From NCBI RefSeq assembly GCF_025548555.1, contig NZ_JAJLPA010000004.1:62001-126000 (forward strand): a stretch of DNA of 64,000 nt, in the 5' to 3' direction. Shown here one piece after another: positions 45,810 to 53,663 of the stretch (its first letter is position 1; every line of letters starts with the position of its first letter). The position numbers and the translations under genes are program-made. Below the pieces are notes generated by a model, which saw nothing but the letters and a program-made list of their open reading frames with translations, had not been told where the DNA came from and made no database searches. This DNA comes from Sphingomonas sp. A2-49. GTDB lineage: Bacteria; Pseudomonadota; Alphaproteobacteria; Sphingomonadales; Sphingomonadaceae.

Positions 45810-48091
45810 TCCCCCGCGCCACCTATCGCCTGCAACTTCACGCCGGCTTCACCTTTGCCGATGCCGCGGCGCTCGTGCCCTATCTCGACGCGCTCGGCAT
45901 CAGCCACGTCTACGCCTCGCCGATCACCGTCGCGGCGGCGGGGTCGACGCACGGTTACGACGTGGTCGACCCGACGCGGATCGATCCCGCATTGGGCGGC
46001 GAAGAGGGGTTCCGCCACCTCGTCGCGGCGCTCAGGGCGCGCGGCATGGGCGTCGTCATCGACATCGTGCCCAATCACATGGGCGTCGCCGGCGGCGGCA
46101 ATGCATGGTGGAACGACGTGCTGGCCAAGGGTCCGGCGAGCGACCACGCGCGCGTCTTCGACGTCGACTGGTCGCGGCGGCTCGTCCTGCCGGTACTCGG
46201 CGACACGCTCGCCGCGACGATCGCGAACGGCGACCTCGCGGTCGAGGACGGCCATGTCGTCGCCTATGGCGAGCACCGCTTCCCGCTGCGCGCCGACCAC
46301 CATGCCGACGACCTCGCGACCCTGCTGGACGGCCAGCATTACCGGCTGGCGAGCTGGCGCGTCGCCAACGACCAGCTCAACTGGCGCCGCTTCTTCACCG
46401 TCAACGACCTCGCCGGTGTCCGGATCGAGGATCCGGCGGTGTTCGCGGCGACGCACGCGCTGTATTTTCGACTGCACGACGAGGGGCTGATCGACGGCGT
46501 CCGCGTGGATCATGTCGACGGGCTCACCGATCCGATCGGCTATTGCCGCGCCCTGCGCGAGCGCCTCGGCCCCGACGCCTATATCGTGGTCGAGAAGATC
46601 CTGGGCGCGGGCGAGGCGCAGCCGGTCGGCTGGGGTGTCGACGGCACCAGCGGCTACGACTTCATGGAGCAGGTCGCGACGCTGATCCACGATCCGCTCG
46701 GCGCGCTGCCGCTCGAGGAATTGTGGCAGGACGTCAGCGGCCGCTTCAAGGGGTTCGAGACGGAGGAGTTCGAGGCACGGCAGGATCTGCTCGCCTGGCA
46801 ATTCTCGGCGCAGCTCGACGCCTGCGTCGCCGCCTTCGTCGCGCTGAACCGCGACGAGGCGGTGACGCCCGCAATGCTGCGACGGGCGATCGAACGGTTG
46901 CTGTGGGTGTTCCCGGTGTACCGCACCTATGGCACCGGCGACGCCGCGCCGGCCCGCGACGCGCCCATCCGCGGCACCGTCCGCGAGCGCGTCAGCTGGC
47001 TGATCCCGCCGGGCGAGGCGCATGTGGTCGACCGCATCCTCGCCTGGCTCGCCGGCACCGGACCGGGCGACGCCGCCGACGCGGTGCGGCGCTTCCAGCA
47101 GCTGTCCGCGCCGATCGCGGCGAAATCCGTCGAGGATACCGCCTTCTACCGGTCGGGCCGGCTGCTCTCGCGCAACGACGTCGGGTTCGACGCGACCATG
47201 CTCGGCATCGGCGTCGACGCATTCCATCGGCTGATGGTCGCGCGTGCCCGCGACATGCCGCATGCGATGCTGGCCACCGCCACGCACGACCACAAGCGCG
47301 GCGAGGACGTGCGCGCGCGGCTGGCGGTGCTGAGTACGATGCCAACCGCCTGGCGCACGCGGGTCGAGGCGTGGGCGGCGCTGTCGTGGGACTGGGATCA
47401 CGAGGTCGACGGCGGCGATCGCTACATGCTGCTCCAGACCATCGTCGGCGCGTGGCCCGGGCAAGGCACGAGCCCCGACTTCGCCGACCGGATCAAGGCC
47501 TGGCAGCTGAAGGCGCTGCGCGAGGCGCGGCTGCGCTCGTCGTGGGAAGCTCCCGACAGCGACTATGAAGCCGCCGCCGCGGCGCTCGCCGACGCCTATC
47601 TGGCCGATGCGCGCTTCGTCGCCGAGGTGACCGCGTTCGTCGCCGACCTGACCCCCGCCGCCACCGCCAACACGCTCGTCCAGACGCTGCTGCGCTACAC
47701 GCTGCCCGGCGTACCCGACCTGTATCAGGGGACGGAGCTTGCCGACCTCAGCCTCGTCGACCCCGACAACCGCCGGCCGGTCGATTATGCCGCGCGCATC
47801 GCACTGGTCGGCAGCAATGCCGCCCCCGCCAAGTTCCGGCTGATCGCGGACCTGCTCGCGCTGCGCCGGGCGCATCCGGCGCTCTTCGCGGATGGCGATT
47901 ACACCCCGGTCGCGGTGGAGGGCAGCGAGCGGGTGGTCGCGTTCACGCGGCAACGGGACGGCCGGACGCTGAAGGTCGCCGCGCTGATCCGCGGCACCGA
48001 CGTGCCGCCGGCGACGGTCGGATTCGCCGACGGCCCGGTCGAGGCGGCGATGCTCTTCGCCGATCGTCCGGTCTGGTACGCGCTCGACTGA
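45806..48091 (+). CDS. treY: Malto-oligosyltrehalose synthase TreY
   Basis: This 761-residue GH13 enzyme isomerises the terminal alpha-1,4 bond of maltodextrin to the alpha,alpha-1,1 trehalose bond. It begins directly with the barrel (TYRLQLHAGFTFADA, typical of TreY) and has IDIVPNHMGV, GVRVDHVDGL (nucleophile Asp235), VEKILGAGE (Glu263), and THDHKRGEDVRARL. Length and motif order are normal. With TreZ it forms the two-step TreYZ route to trehalose, an osmo- and desiccation protectant. Its end is 4 bases from the convergent copB stop. Confidence 0.96.
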   Translation: MIPRATYRLQLHAGFTFADAAALVPYLDALGISHVYASPITVAAAGSTHGYDVVDPTRIDPALGGEEGFRHLVAALRARGMGVVIDIVPNHMGVAGGGNAWWNDVLAKGPASDHARVFDVDWSRRLVLPVLGDTLAATIANGDLAVEDGHVVAYGEHRFPLRADHHADDLATLLDGQHYRLASWRVANDQLNWRRFFTVNDLAGVRIEDPAVFAATHALYFRLHDEGLIDGVRVDHVDGLTDPIGYCRALRERLGPDAYIVVEKILGAGEAQPVGWGVDGTSGYDFMEQVATLIHDPLGALPLEELWQDVSGRFKGFETEEFEARQDLLAWQFSAQLDACVAAFVALNRDEAVTPAMLRRAIERLLWVFPVYRTYGTGDAAPARDAPIRGTVRERVSWLIPPGEAHVVDRILAWLAGTGPGDAADAVRRFQQLSAPIAAKSVEDTAFYRSGRLLSRNDVGFDATMLGIGVDAFHRLMVARARDMPHAMLATATHDHKRGEDVRARLAVLSTMPTAWRTRVEAWAALSWDWDHEVDGGDRYMLLQTIVGAWPGQGTSPDFADRIKAWQLKALREARLRSSWEAPDSDYEAAAAALADAYLADARFVAEVTAFVADLTPAATANTLVQTLLRYTLPGVPDLYQGTELADLSLVDPDNRRPVDYAARIALVGSNAAPAKFRLIADLLALRRAHPALFADGDYTPVAVEGSERVVAFTRQRDGRTLKVAALIRGTDVPPATVGFADGPVEAAMLFADRPVWYALD

Positions 48092-48095
48092 GCGG

Positions 48096-49259
48096 TCAGA
48101 ACCAGCCGCGCACCCCGACCACCAGCGCCGGACCGCCGACGTCGCGACGGTCGGCGCGGGCGAGGCGTGCGGTGCCGCCCAGCCGCCGCTCCCACGTCAC
48201 GCCGATATAGGGGGCGAATTCGCGGCGGACCTCGTAACGCAACCGCAGGCCGAGGTCGGCGTCGGTCAGCCCACTGCCCAACCCGATCGCGCGCGTGCCG
48301 CCGGCGGACAGGTTGAGCTCCACGCGCGGTTGCAGGACCAGCCGCTGCGTGATCCGCTGGTCGTAGTAACCCTCGAGCCGGCCGAGCACCTCGCCCCGGG
48401 TCGAGACGAACGCCGACGCCTCGACCTCGAACCAATAGGGTGCGAGCCCGGCGACGCCGATCGTCGCATAGGTGCGCGCCGGGGTCGGGCGGATGTCCTG
48501 CCGAACGCCGCCCTGCAGATTGAAATAGGGGCCGATCGCATGGCTGTAGAGCGCGCGCAGCTCGGCCGATCCGAGGGCGCCGCGAGCATCGCCCTCGCCC
48601 TCGCTTTTCAGCACCAGCCGGTCGATGTCGCCGCCGATCCAAGCCTCGCCGTCCCAGCGATAGCCGTCGCGGCCATTGCGCGCGGCATATTCGGCAAGGT
48701 TGACCATGACCTGAGCGAACCGCCGGCCGCCGCCATCGTCGTTCATCATGATAGCCCGGCCGCGCGCCATCGCTGCGGGATCCCAGATCCGGTCGGCATA
48801 GTGCGGCGCGGGCGGAACGGGCGCCGGCGTGTCGCCGGGCGGCAGGTCGGTGCCGAGCTTCGGGGCCAGCGGCGTGGCGGCATCGCCCGTCATCGCGCCA
48901 TGCCCCATCGCGGCGTGATCCATCGGTGCGGCCGCCGGGTCGGACGCCATCGTGCCGTGCCCCATCGCGGCGTGATCCATCGGTGCGGCTGCCGGGTCGG
49001 ACGCCATCGTGCCGTGCTCCATGGCGGCATGATCCATCGCCATCGGCGCGGGCGCCGCCACGGCCGCGGCGGGGCGTCGCGCCCGCCGCGGAGTGGGGAC
49101 CTTGCGCGGCACAGCCTTGCGCGCCTCCGCCTTGCGCGGCGGAGCCTTCGCGCCGGGTTTGGCCTTCGCGGGCATGGGCATCGTCATCCCCGCCATGCCG
49201 TGCATCGCATGGTCCTGCGCCCCGGCGGCGAGCAGCAGCGCGATCGCCCAGCCGCTCAT
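48096..49259 (-). CDS. copB: Outer-membrane copper resistance protein CopB
   Basis: The protein has 387 residues from the ATG at 49259, overlapping the copA stop by 4 bases. A short signal (GWAIALLLAAGAQ) is followed by a Met/His-rich and Lys/Ala/Pro-rich N-terminal region (about 20-140), including two 19-residue MDHAAMGHG repeats, and then the CopB beta-barrel (DRIWDPAAMARGRAIMM, GEAWIGGDIDRLVLKSEGE, final Phe). It binds or moves copper at the outer membrane. It is co-transcribed with copA. Confidence 0.93.
   Translation of the reverse strand: MSGWAIALLLAAGAQDHAMHGMAGMTMPMPAKAKPGAKAPPRKAEARKAVPRKVPTPRRARRPAAAVAAPAPMAMDHAAMEHGTMASDPAAAPMDHAAMGHGTMASDPAAAPMDHAAMGHGAMTGDAATPLAPKLGTDLPPGDTPAPVPPAPHYADRIWDPAAMARGRAIMMNDDGGGRRFAQVMVNLAEYAARNGRDGYRWDGEAWIGGDIDRLVLKSEGEGDARGALGSAELRALYSHAIGPYFNLQGGVRQDIRPTPARTYATIGVAGLAPYWFEVEASAFVSTRGEVLGRLEGYYDQRITQRLVLQPRVELNLSAGGTRAIGLGSGLTDADLGLRLRYEVRREFAPYIGVTWERRLGGTARLARADRRDVGGPALVVGVRGWF
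48903..49016 (-). repeat. 57-bp tandem repeat (two units) in copB
   Basis: Units 48903-48959 and 48960-49016 differ by one base and encode the 19-residue MDHAAMGHGTMASDPAAAP motif; partial, more diverged copies flank them. The Met/His content suggests copper-binding modules that expand by slippage. Confidence 0.85.
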
Positions 49260-51082
49260 GCCGCGTCCCCGCGCGGCCGGACGCTGACGACCCGCATCAT
49301 TCCGGCCATCATGTGGTAGAGCATGTGGCAGTGGAACGCCCAGTCGCCGACCGCATCGGCGGTCAGGTCGACGCTGACGATCCCGCCCGGCTGGACGATC
49401 ACCGTGTGCTTGCGCGGCGCATAGGCACCATGGCCGGTGACGAGGTCGAAGAAATGGCCGTGCAGGTGGATCGGATGCGCCATCATCGTGTCGTTGACGA
49501 GCCGTAGCCGCACGCGCTCGCCCTCGACGAAGGCGAAGGGGACGTGCGTGTCGGACATCTTCACCCCGTCGAACGACCACATGAAGCGTTCCATGTTGCC
49601 GGTCAGGTGGATGTCGAGCTGGCGCCCCGGCGCGCGGACGTCGGGATTGCGCGCCAGCGCGACGAGGTCGCGATAGGTCAGCACGCGGTGGCCGACATCC
49701 TCCAGCCCCTGTCCGGGGTAGCCGGTCCGGTCGACCGGCATCGGCGATAGCGTCTGCACGCCCGGCCCCTTGGCGACCCGCGGCGCGAGGCTGAAGTCGC
49801 GCATATCCATGCCGCCATGGTCCATCCCCGCCATGGCGTCCGGCGGCGCAGCGGCGGCATGGTCCACGCCCGCCATCGCCCCGTGACCCATCGCCGCATG
49901 GTCCGTGCCCGCCGTCGCCCCGTGACCCATCGCCGCATGGTCCATGCCCGCCATGTCGCCCGCCGCGCCCATGCCGCCCATCCCCATGTCGGTCATCGTC
50001 GCGATCGGCCGGGCGCGCAGCGGCGGCACCGCGGCGGTCATCCCCGGACGCGGCGCCAGCGTGGCGCGCGCCATGCCCGACCGGTCGACGCTTTCGCCGA
50101 CCAGCGTATAGGCGCGGTCGCCGGTCGGCGTGACGATCACGTCGTACGTCTCCGCGACGCCGATCTGGAGCTCGTCGACCGTGACCGGCCGCACGGCGAG
50201 CCCGTCGGCCGCGACCACGTCCAGCGCAAGGCCGGGGATGCGGACGTTGAACGTCGTCATCGCGGACGCATTGACGAGGCGCAGCCGCACCCGCTGTCCC
50301 GGCACGAACAGCCCGGTCCAATTGTCGCGCGGCCCGTGACCGTTGACCAGATAGGCATAGGTGGCACCGGTTCCGTCCGCCACGTCGGCGGGGTCCATCC
50401 GCATGCCCCCCCAGCGCAGCCGCTCCGCCGCGGGCTGGTCGCGACCCGCGATCAGCCCGGCGAGCGTCTGGCGCTGGTAGTTGTAATAGCCCGGTTGCAG
50501 CTTCATCCGGCGAAAGATCGCGGCGGGGCTCGCCTGGCTGTGGTCCGACAGCATCACGACGTGTTCGGCATCGAATCCGACCGGATCGGCGCCCGCGGGA
50601 TCGACCACGATCGGGCCGTACAGCCCCTCCTGCTCCTGCCCGCCCGAATGGCTGTGGTACCAATAGGTGCCGCTCTGGCCCAGGCGGAAGCGATAGGTGA
50701 ACGCCTCCCCCGCGCGGATGCCCGGAAAGGAAATCCCCGGCACGCCGTCATACTGGAAGGGCACGAGCAGGCCGTGCCAGTGCAGCGAGGTATCGGTATC
50801 GAGCGCGTTGACGACGCGGATCGCCACGTCCTGCCCCTCGCGCAAACGGATCAGCGGCGCGGGCGCATGGCCGTTGATCCCGATCGCGCGCGACCGGCGG
50901 CCGTCGATCGTCATCGTCGTGCGCGCGATGCGCAACTCGATCGTGTCGCCCGACAGCGTTTCCCGGCCGGCGGCAAGGTCGCGCGCACCCGCCCGCGCCC
51001 AGCCCGGCAACAGCAGGCCGCCGCCCGCCGCCGCCGCGCCGCGCAACAGGCCGCGTCGGCCGATCGTCGTCCCTTCCGTCAT
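49256..51082 (-). CDS. copA: Multicopper oxidase CopA (copper resistance)
   Basis: This 608-residue Tat-exported protein (TIGRRGLLRGAAAAGG signal) oxidises Cu(I) in the periplasm. Copper centres are visible as HWHG, WYHSHSG, HPIHLHG and the C-terminal FHCHMLYHMMAGM with the T1 Cys. Between the cupredoxin domains lies a Met/His-rich insert (about residues 360-430) with MGMGGMG and repeated DHAAMGHGA motifs, as in PcoA/CopA. GGAG precedes the ATG. No copRS regulator is nearby; an inverted repeat lies about 30 bases upstream. Confidence 0.95.
   Translation of the reverse strand: MTEGTTIGRRGLLRGAAAAGGGLLLPGWARAGARDLAAGRETLSGDTIELRIARTTMTIDGRRSRAIGINGHAPAPLIRLREGQDVAIRVVNALDTDTSLHWHGLLVPFQYDGVPGISFPGIRAGEAFTYRFRLGQSGTYWYHSHSGGQEQEGLYGPIVVDPAGADPVGFDAEHVVMLSDHSQASPAAIFRRMKLQPGYYNYQRQTLAGLIAGRDQPAAERLRWGGMRMDPADVADGTGATYAYLVNGHGPRDNWTGLFVPGQRVRLRLVNASAMTTFNVRIPGLALDVVAADGLAVRPVTVDELQIGVAETYDVIVTPTGDRAYTLVGESVDRSGMARATLAPRPGMTAAVPPLRARPIATMTDMGMGGMGAAGDMAGMDHAAMGHGATAGTDHAAMGHGAMAGVDHAAAAPPDAMAGMDHGGMDMRDFSLAPRVAKGPGVQTLSPMPVDRTGYPGQGLEDVGHRVLTYRDLVALARNPDVRAPGRQLDIHLTGNMERFMWSFDGVKMSDTHVPFAFVEGERVRLRLVNDTMMAHPIHLHGHFFDLVTGHGAYAPRKHTVIVQPGGIVSVDLTADAVGDWAFHCHMLYHMMAGMMRVVSVRPRGDAA
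49860..49937 (-). repeat. 39-bp tandem repeat (two units plus partials) in copA
   Basis: Units 49860-49898 and 49899-49937 encode 13-residue DHAAMGHGAxAG repeats in the Met-rich insert of CopA; a third partial unit continues past 49938. They encode the same DHAAMGHG core as the copB repeats, in a different period. Confidence 0.75.
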
Positions 51083-51111
51083 CGTCGCTCCGTACGGCCG
51101 CCGGGCCGCGC

Positions 51112-51127
51112 GCCCTGCATATAGGGC
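51112..51127 (-). promoter_or_regulatory. Inverted repeat upstream of copA
   Basis: GCCCT-GCATAT-AGGGC lies 30-45 bases upstream of the copA start, within the 82-base gap after the GH3 gene. It is a candidate site for a copper-responsive regulator, judged only by symmetry and position. Confidence 0.35.
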
Positions 51128-51164
51128 GTGATCGCCGGACGGACAGCCCGGCGAGCGGGGCGGG

Positions 51165-53558
51165 TCAGGCGATCTCGAGCGTTGCGGTCTTGAGGTCGAC
51201 CGAATTCGGCCCGACCGATATGTCGAACAGCCCCGGCTCGACGACCTCGCGCATGTCGCGATCGAAAAAGCGGAACGCCTCCGGCCCCAGATCGAACCGC
51301 ACCGTGCGCGTCTCGCCGGGGGCGAGCGTGACGCGTTCGAACCCCTTCAGCTCACGGACCGGGCGCACGATGCTCGCCACCCGGTCGTGGACGTAGAGCT
51401 GGACCACCTCGTCGCCGGCGCGCGCGCCGACGTTGGCGACGTCCACCTCGACCCGCACCGTGCCGGCGATGCCGATGCGCGGGCTGGACAGCCGCGGCTC
51501 GCCGATCGTGAACCGCGTGTAGGACAGGCCGTGACCGAACGGGAACAGCGGCTTGCTGTCCGCGAACAGATAGCCGCGCCCGGTCGAGGGCTTGGCATTG
51601 TAGTAGAGTGGCACCTGCCCCACCTCGCGCACCACGGTCACCGGCAGTTTCGCGCCCGGATTGATCCGGCCGAACAGCGCCTCCGCCATCGCGGTGCCGC
51701 CCTCCTGCCCCGGATACCAGCATTCGAGCATCGCGTTGGCGCCGGCGACGACGCGCGGCCAGCTCGGCGGGCGGCCGTTGATCGCCACCACGACGACGGG
51801 CTTGCCGAGCGCCTTCAGCGCGAGGAACAGCTCGGTCTGCTCGCCGACGAGGTCCAGGTCGGTGCGATCGCCCAGGTGGTTGCGCGCGAAGCCTTCGCGG
51901 CTGGTCTGTTCGGTATCGCCGATCGCCAGCACGATCACGTCCGCGGTGCGCGCGAGCGCCACCGCCTCCGCGATCAGCGCGCGGTTGCGCGCGGGATCGG
52001 CAAGGATCACCGCGTCGCTCGACCGGTCCTCGTCCTGCGTGATGACCACGCCCTGCGCGTGGACCACCTCGCCGTCGCGGCCGATCAGCGCGCGGATGCC
52101 GTCGAGCAGCGTCACCGCCTGCCGCGGCGGTGCGGAATAGCCGCCCAGCCGGGCGACCGCCGCATTGGGGCCGATCACCGCGATCCGCCCCCGCGGCTGC
52201 AACGGCAGCGTGCCGTCGTTGGTCAGCAGGCACAGCGACTTGCGCGCCGCCTCCAGCGCGAGCGCCCGCGCCTCGGCGTTGCCGGTCAGCCGGTCGGCGC
52301 GGGCACGATCGGCGAAGGGCGCCTCGAAGAGGCCGGCGCGGAACTTCAGCGCGAGGATACGCGCGCAGGCGGCATCGACCGCCGCCTGCGCCACCGTGCC
52401 GGCGCGCACCTGATCGGCGAGCGTGCGATAGGCGATGCCGTCGGGCAGGTTCGAATCGACCCCCGCGGCCAGTGCGGCGCGCGCCGCCGCGTTGCGGTCG
52501 GCCGCGACGTGGTGGATCGTCTCCAGCTCCTCGACCGCGCCGTAATCGCTGACGATCACGCCGTCGAAGCCCCATTCGCCGCGCAGCACGTCGCCGAGCA
52601 GCCAGCGGTTGGCGTGGCTGGGGACGCCGTCGATCTCGTTGTACGACGGCATCACCGCCGCGATCCGGGTGCGCTCGACCACGGCGCGGAACGGCGGGAA
52701 GAAGCTTTCGCGCAGTTCGCGTTCGGCGATCGGCGCGGGCGCGATGTTGTTGCCCGCCTGCGGCTGGCCGTGCCCGGTCATGTGCTTCAGCGTGGCGTAG
52801 ACCTTGCCGGGCTGGAGCACGTCGCTGTCACCCTGGAGGCCGCGCACCGCGGCGACGCCCATCTCGCCGCACAGATAGGGGTCTTCGCCGAACGTCTCCT
52901 CGATCCGGCCCCAGCGCGGATCGCGCGCGATGTCGACGACGGGCGACAGCGCCAGCTGGCTGCCATGCGCGCGCACCTCGCGCCCGATCACCGCCTGCGC
53001 GCGGTGCATCAGGTCGCGGTCGAAGCTGCCCGCCATCGCGATCGCCTGCGGAAACATCGTCGCGTCGGGCGCCATGTAGCCGTGCAGCGATTCCTCGTGG
53101 AACAGCACGGGGATGCCCAGCCGCGTGGCCTCGCGCGCCCAGCGCTGCACCGCATTGACGAAGGCGATGGTCGACGCCCCGCCGCGCCAGCGCGCGCCGC
53201 TGCCGCCCGCCACCGCGGCGACCTGCGGCCCGCCGCGGCGATCGGACGGCCGGGTGACCTGGCCGATGCCGTCGGGAAAGGCGGCACTCGCCCTGGCCGG
53301 ATCGAAATCGAGGCCGCCGTCGACCATCATCCTGGCCTTGTCGCCCCAGATCGCGGTCAGCTGCGCGACCTTTTCGTCCAGCGTCATGCGGCCGATCAGG
53401 TCGGCGACGCGCAGGTCGACGGGGGCCCGCGCATCCCTATACACCGGCGCCGGCACCCGCGCGGCGGCGGGCAGGAACGCGATCAGCGAGACGCCCGCCC
53501 CCAGCCGGAGCAGGTCGCGGCGACTGGCGCTCGCCTGGGTCGTCCGGCCTGCGCTCAC
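51165..53558 (-). CDS. GH3 beta-glycosidase (beta-glucosidase/beta-xylosidase type)
   Basis: The protein has 797 residues from the GTG at 53558, preceded by GGGAG; a longer frame reaches 53603 but adds an implausible N-terminus. A Tat-like signal (SASRRDLLRLGAGV) is followed by the GH3 barrel with KHMTGHGQPQAG and IVSDYGAVEE (nucleophile Asp338), the alpha/beta sandwich (GPNAAVARLGGYSAPP) and a fibronectin-III-like C-terminal domain (YVHDRVAS, LKGFERVTLAPGET). It removes beta-linked Glc or Xyl from oligosaccharide ends. Its place in a pentose-type locus favours beta-xylosidase, but the substrate is not determinable from sequence alone. Confidence 0.92.
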   Translation of the reverse strand: MSAGRTTQASASRRDLLRLGAGVSLIAFLPAAARVPAPVYRDARAPVDLRVADLIGRMTLDEKVAQLTAIWGDKARMMVDGGLDFDPARASAAFPDGIGQVTRPSDRRGGPQVAAVAGGSGARWRGGASTIAFVNAVQRWAREATRLGIPVLFHEESLHGYMAPDATMFPQAIAMAGSFDRDLMHRAQAVIGREVRAHGSQLALSPVVDIARDPRWGRIEETFGEDPYLCGEMGVAAVRGLQGDSDVLQPGKVYATLKHMTGHGQPQAGNNIAPAPIAERELRESFFPPFRAVVERTRIAAVMPSYNEIDGVPSHANRWLLGDVLRGEWGFDGVIVSDYGAVEELETIHHVAADRNAAARAALAAGVDSNLPDGIAYRTLADQVRAGTVAQAAVDAACARILALKFRAGLFEAPFADRARADRLTGNAEARALALEAARKSLCLLTNDGTLPLQPRGRIAVIGPNAAVARLGGYSAPPRQAVTLLDGIRALIGRDGEVVHAQGVVITQDEDRSSDAVILADPARNRALIAEAVALARTADVIVLAIGDTEQTSREGFARNHLGDRTDLDLVGEQTELFLALKALGKPVVVVAINGRPPSWPRVVAGANAMLECWYPGQEGGTAMAEALFGRINPGAKLPVTVVREVGQVPLYYNAKPSTGRGYLFADSKPLFPFGHGLSYTRFTIGEPRLSSPRIGIAGTVRVEVDVANVGARAGDEVVQLYVHDRVASIVRPVRELKGFERVTLAPGETRTVRFDLGPEAFRFFDRDMREVVEPGLFDISVGPNSVDLKTATLEIA

Positions 53559-53588
53559 GATCGTCACTCCCGTTGCGATAAGACAAGA

Positions 53589-53617
53589 TGCCGGGTGCGT
53601 CACCGACGCACCCGGCA
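53589..53617 (-). terminator. Strong hairpin between TonB receptor and GH3 gene
   Basis: A perfect 13-base stem (TGCCGGGTGCGTC/GACGCACCCGGCA) with a 3-base loop lies 47 bases after the receptor stop. On the minus strand it is followed by TCTTGTCTTAT, a broken U-rich tract, so it probably attenuates rather than abolishes read-through into GH3. Confidence 0.7.
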
Positions 53618-53663
53618 GGTCCGGGCGACGCTGCGAAAGGACCAGACGCCGCCCGGGGGGAAC

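Noticed and set aside
48903..49016. Regular short repeats resembling a CRISPR array
   Set aside because: They are contiguous without spacers, in frame in copB, and encode Met/His-rich peptide repeats.
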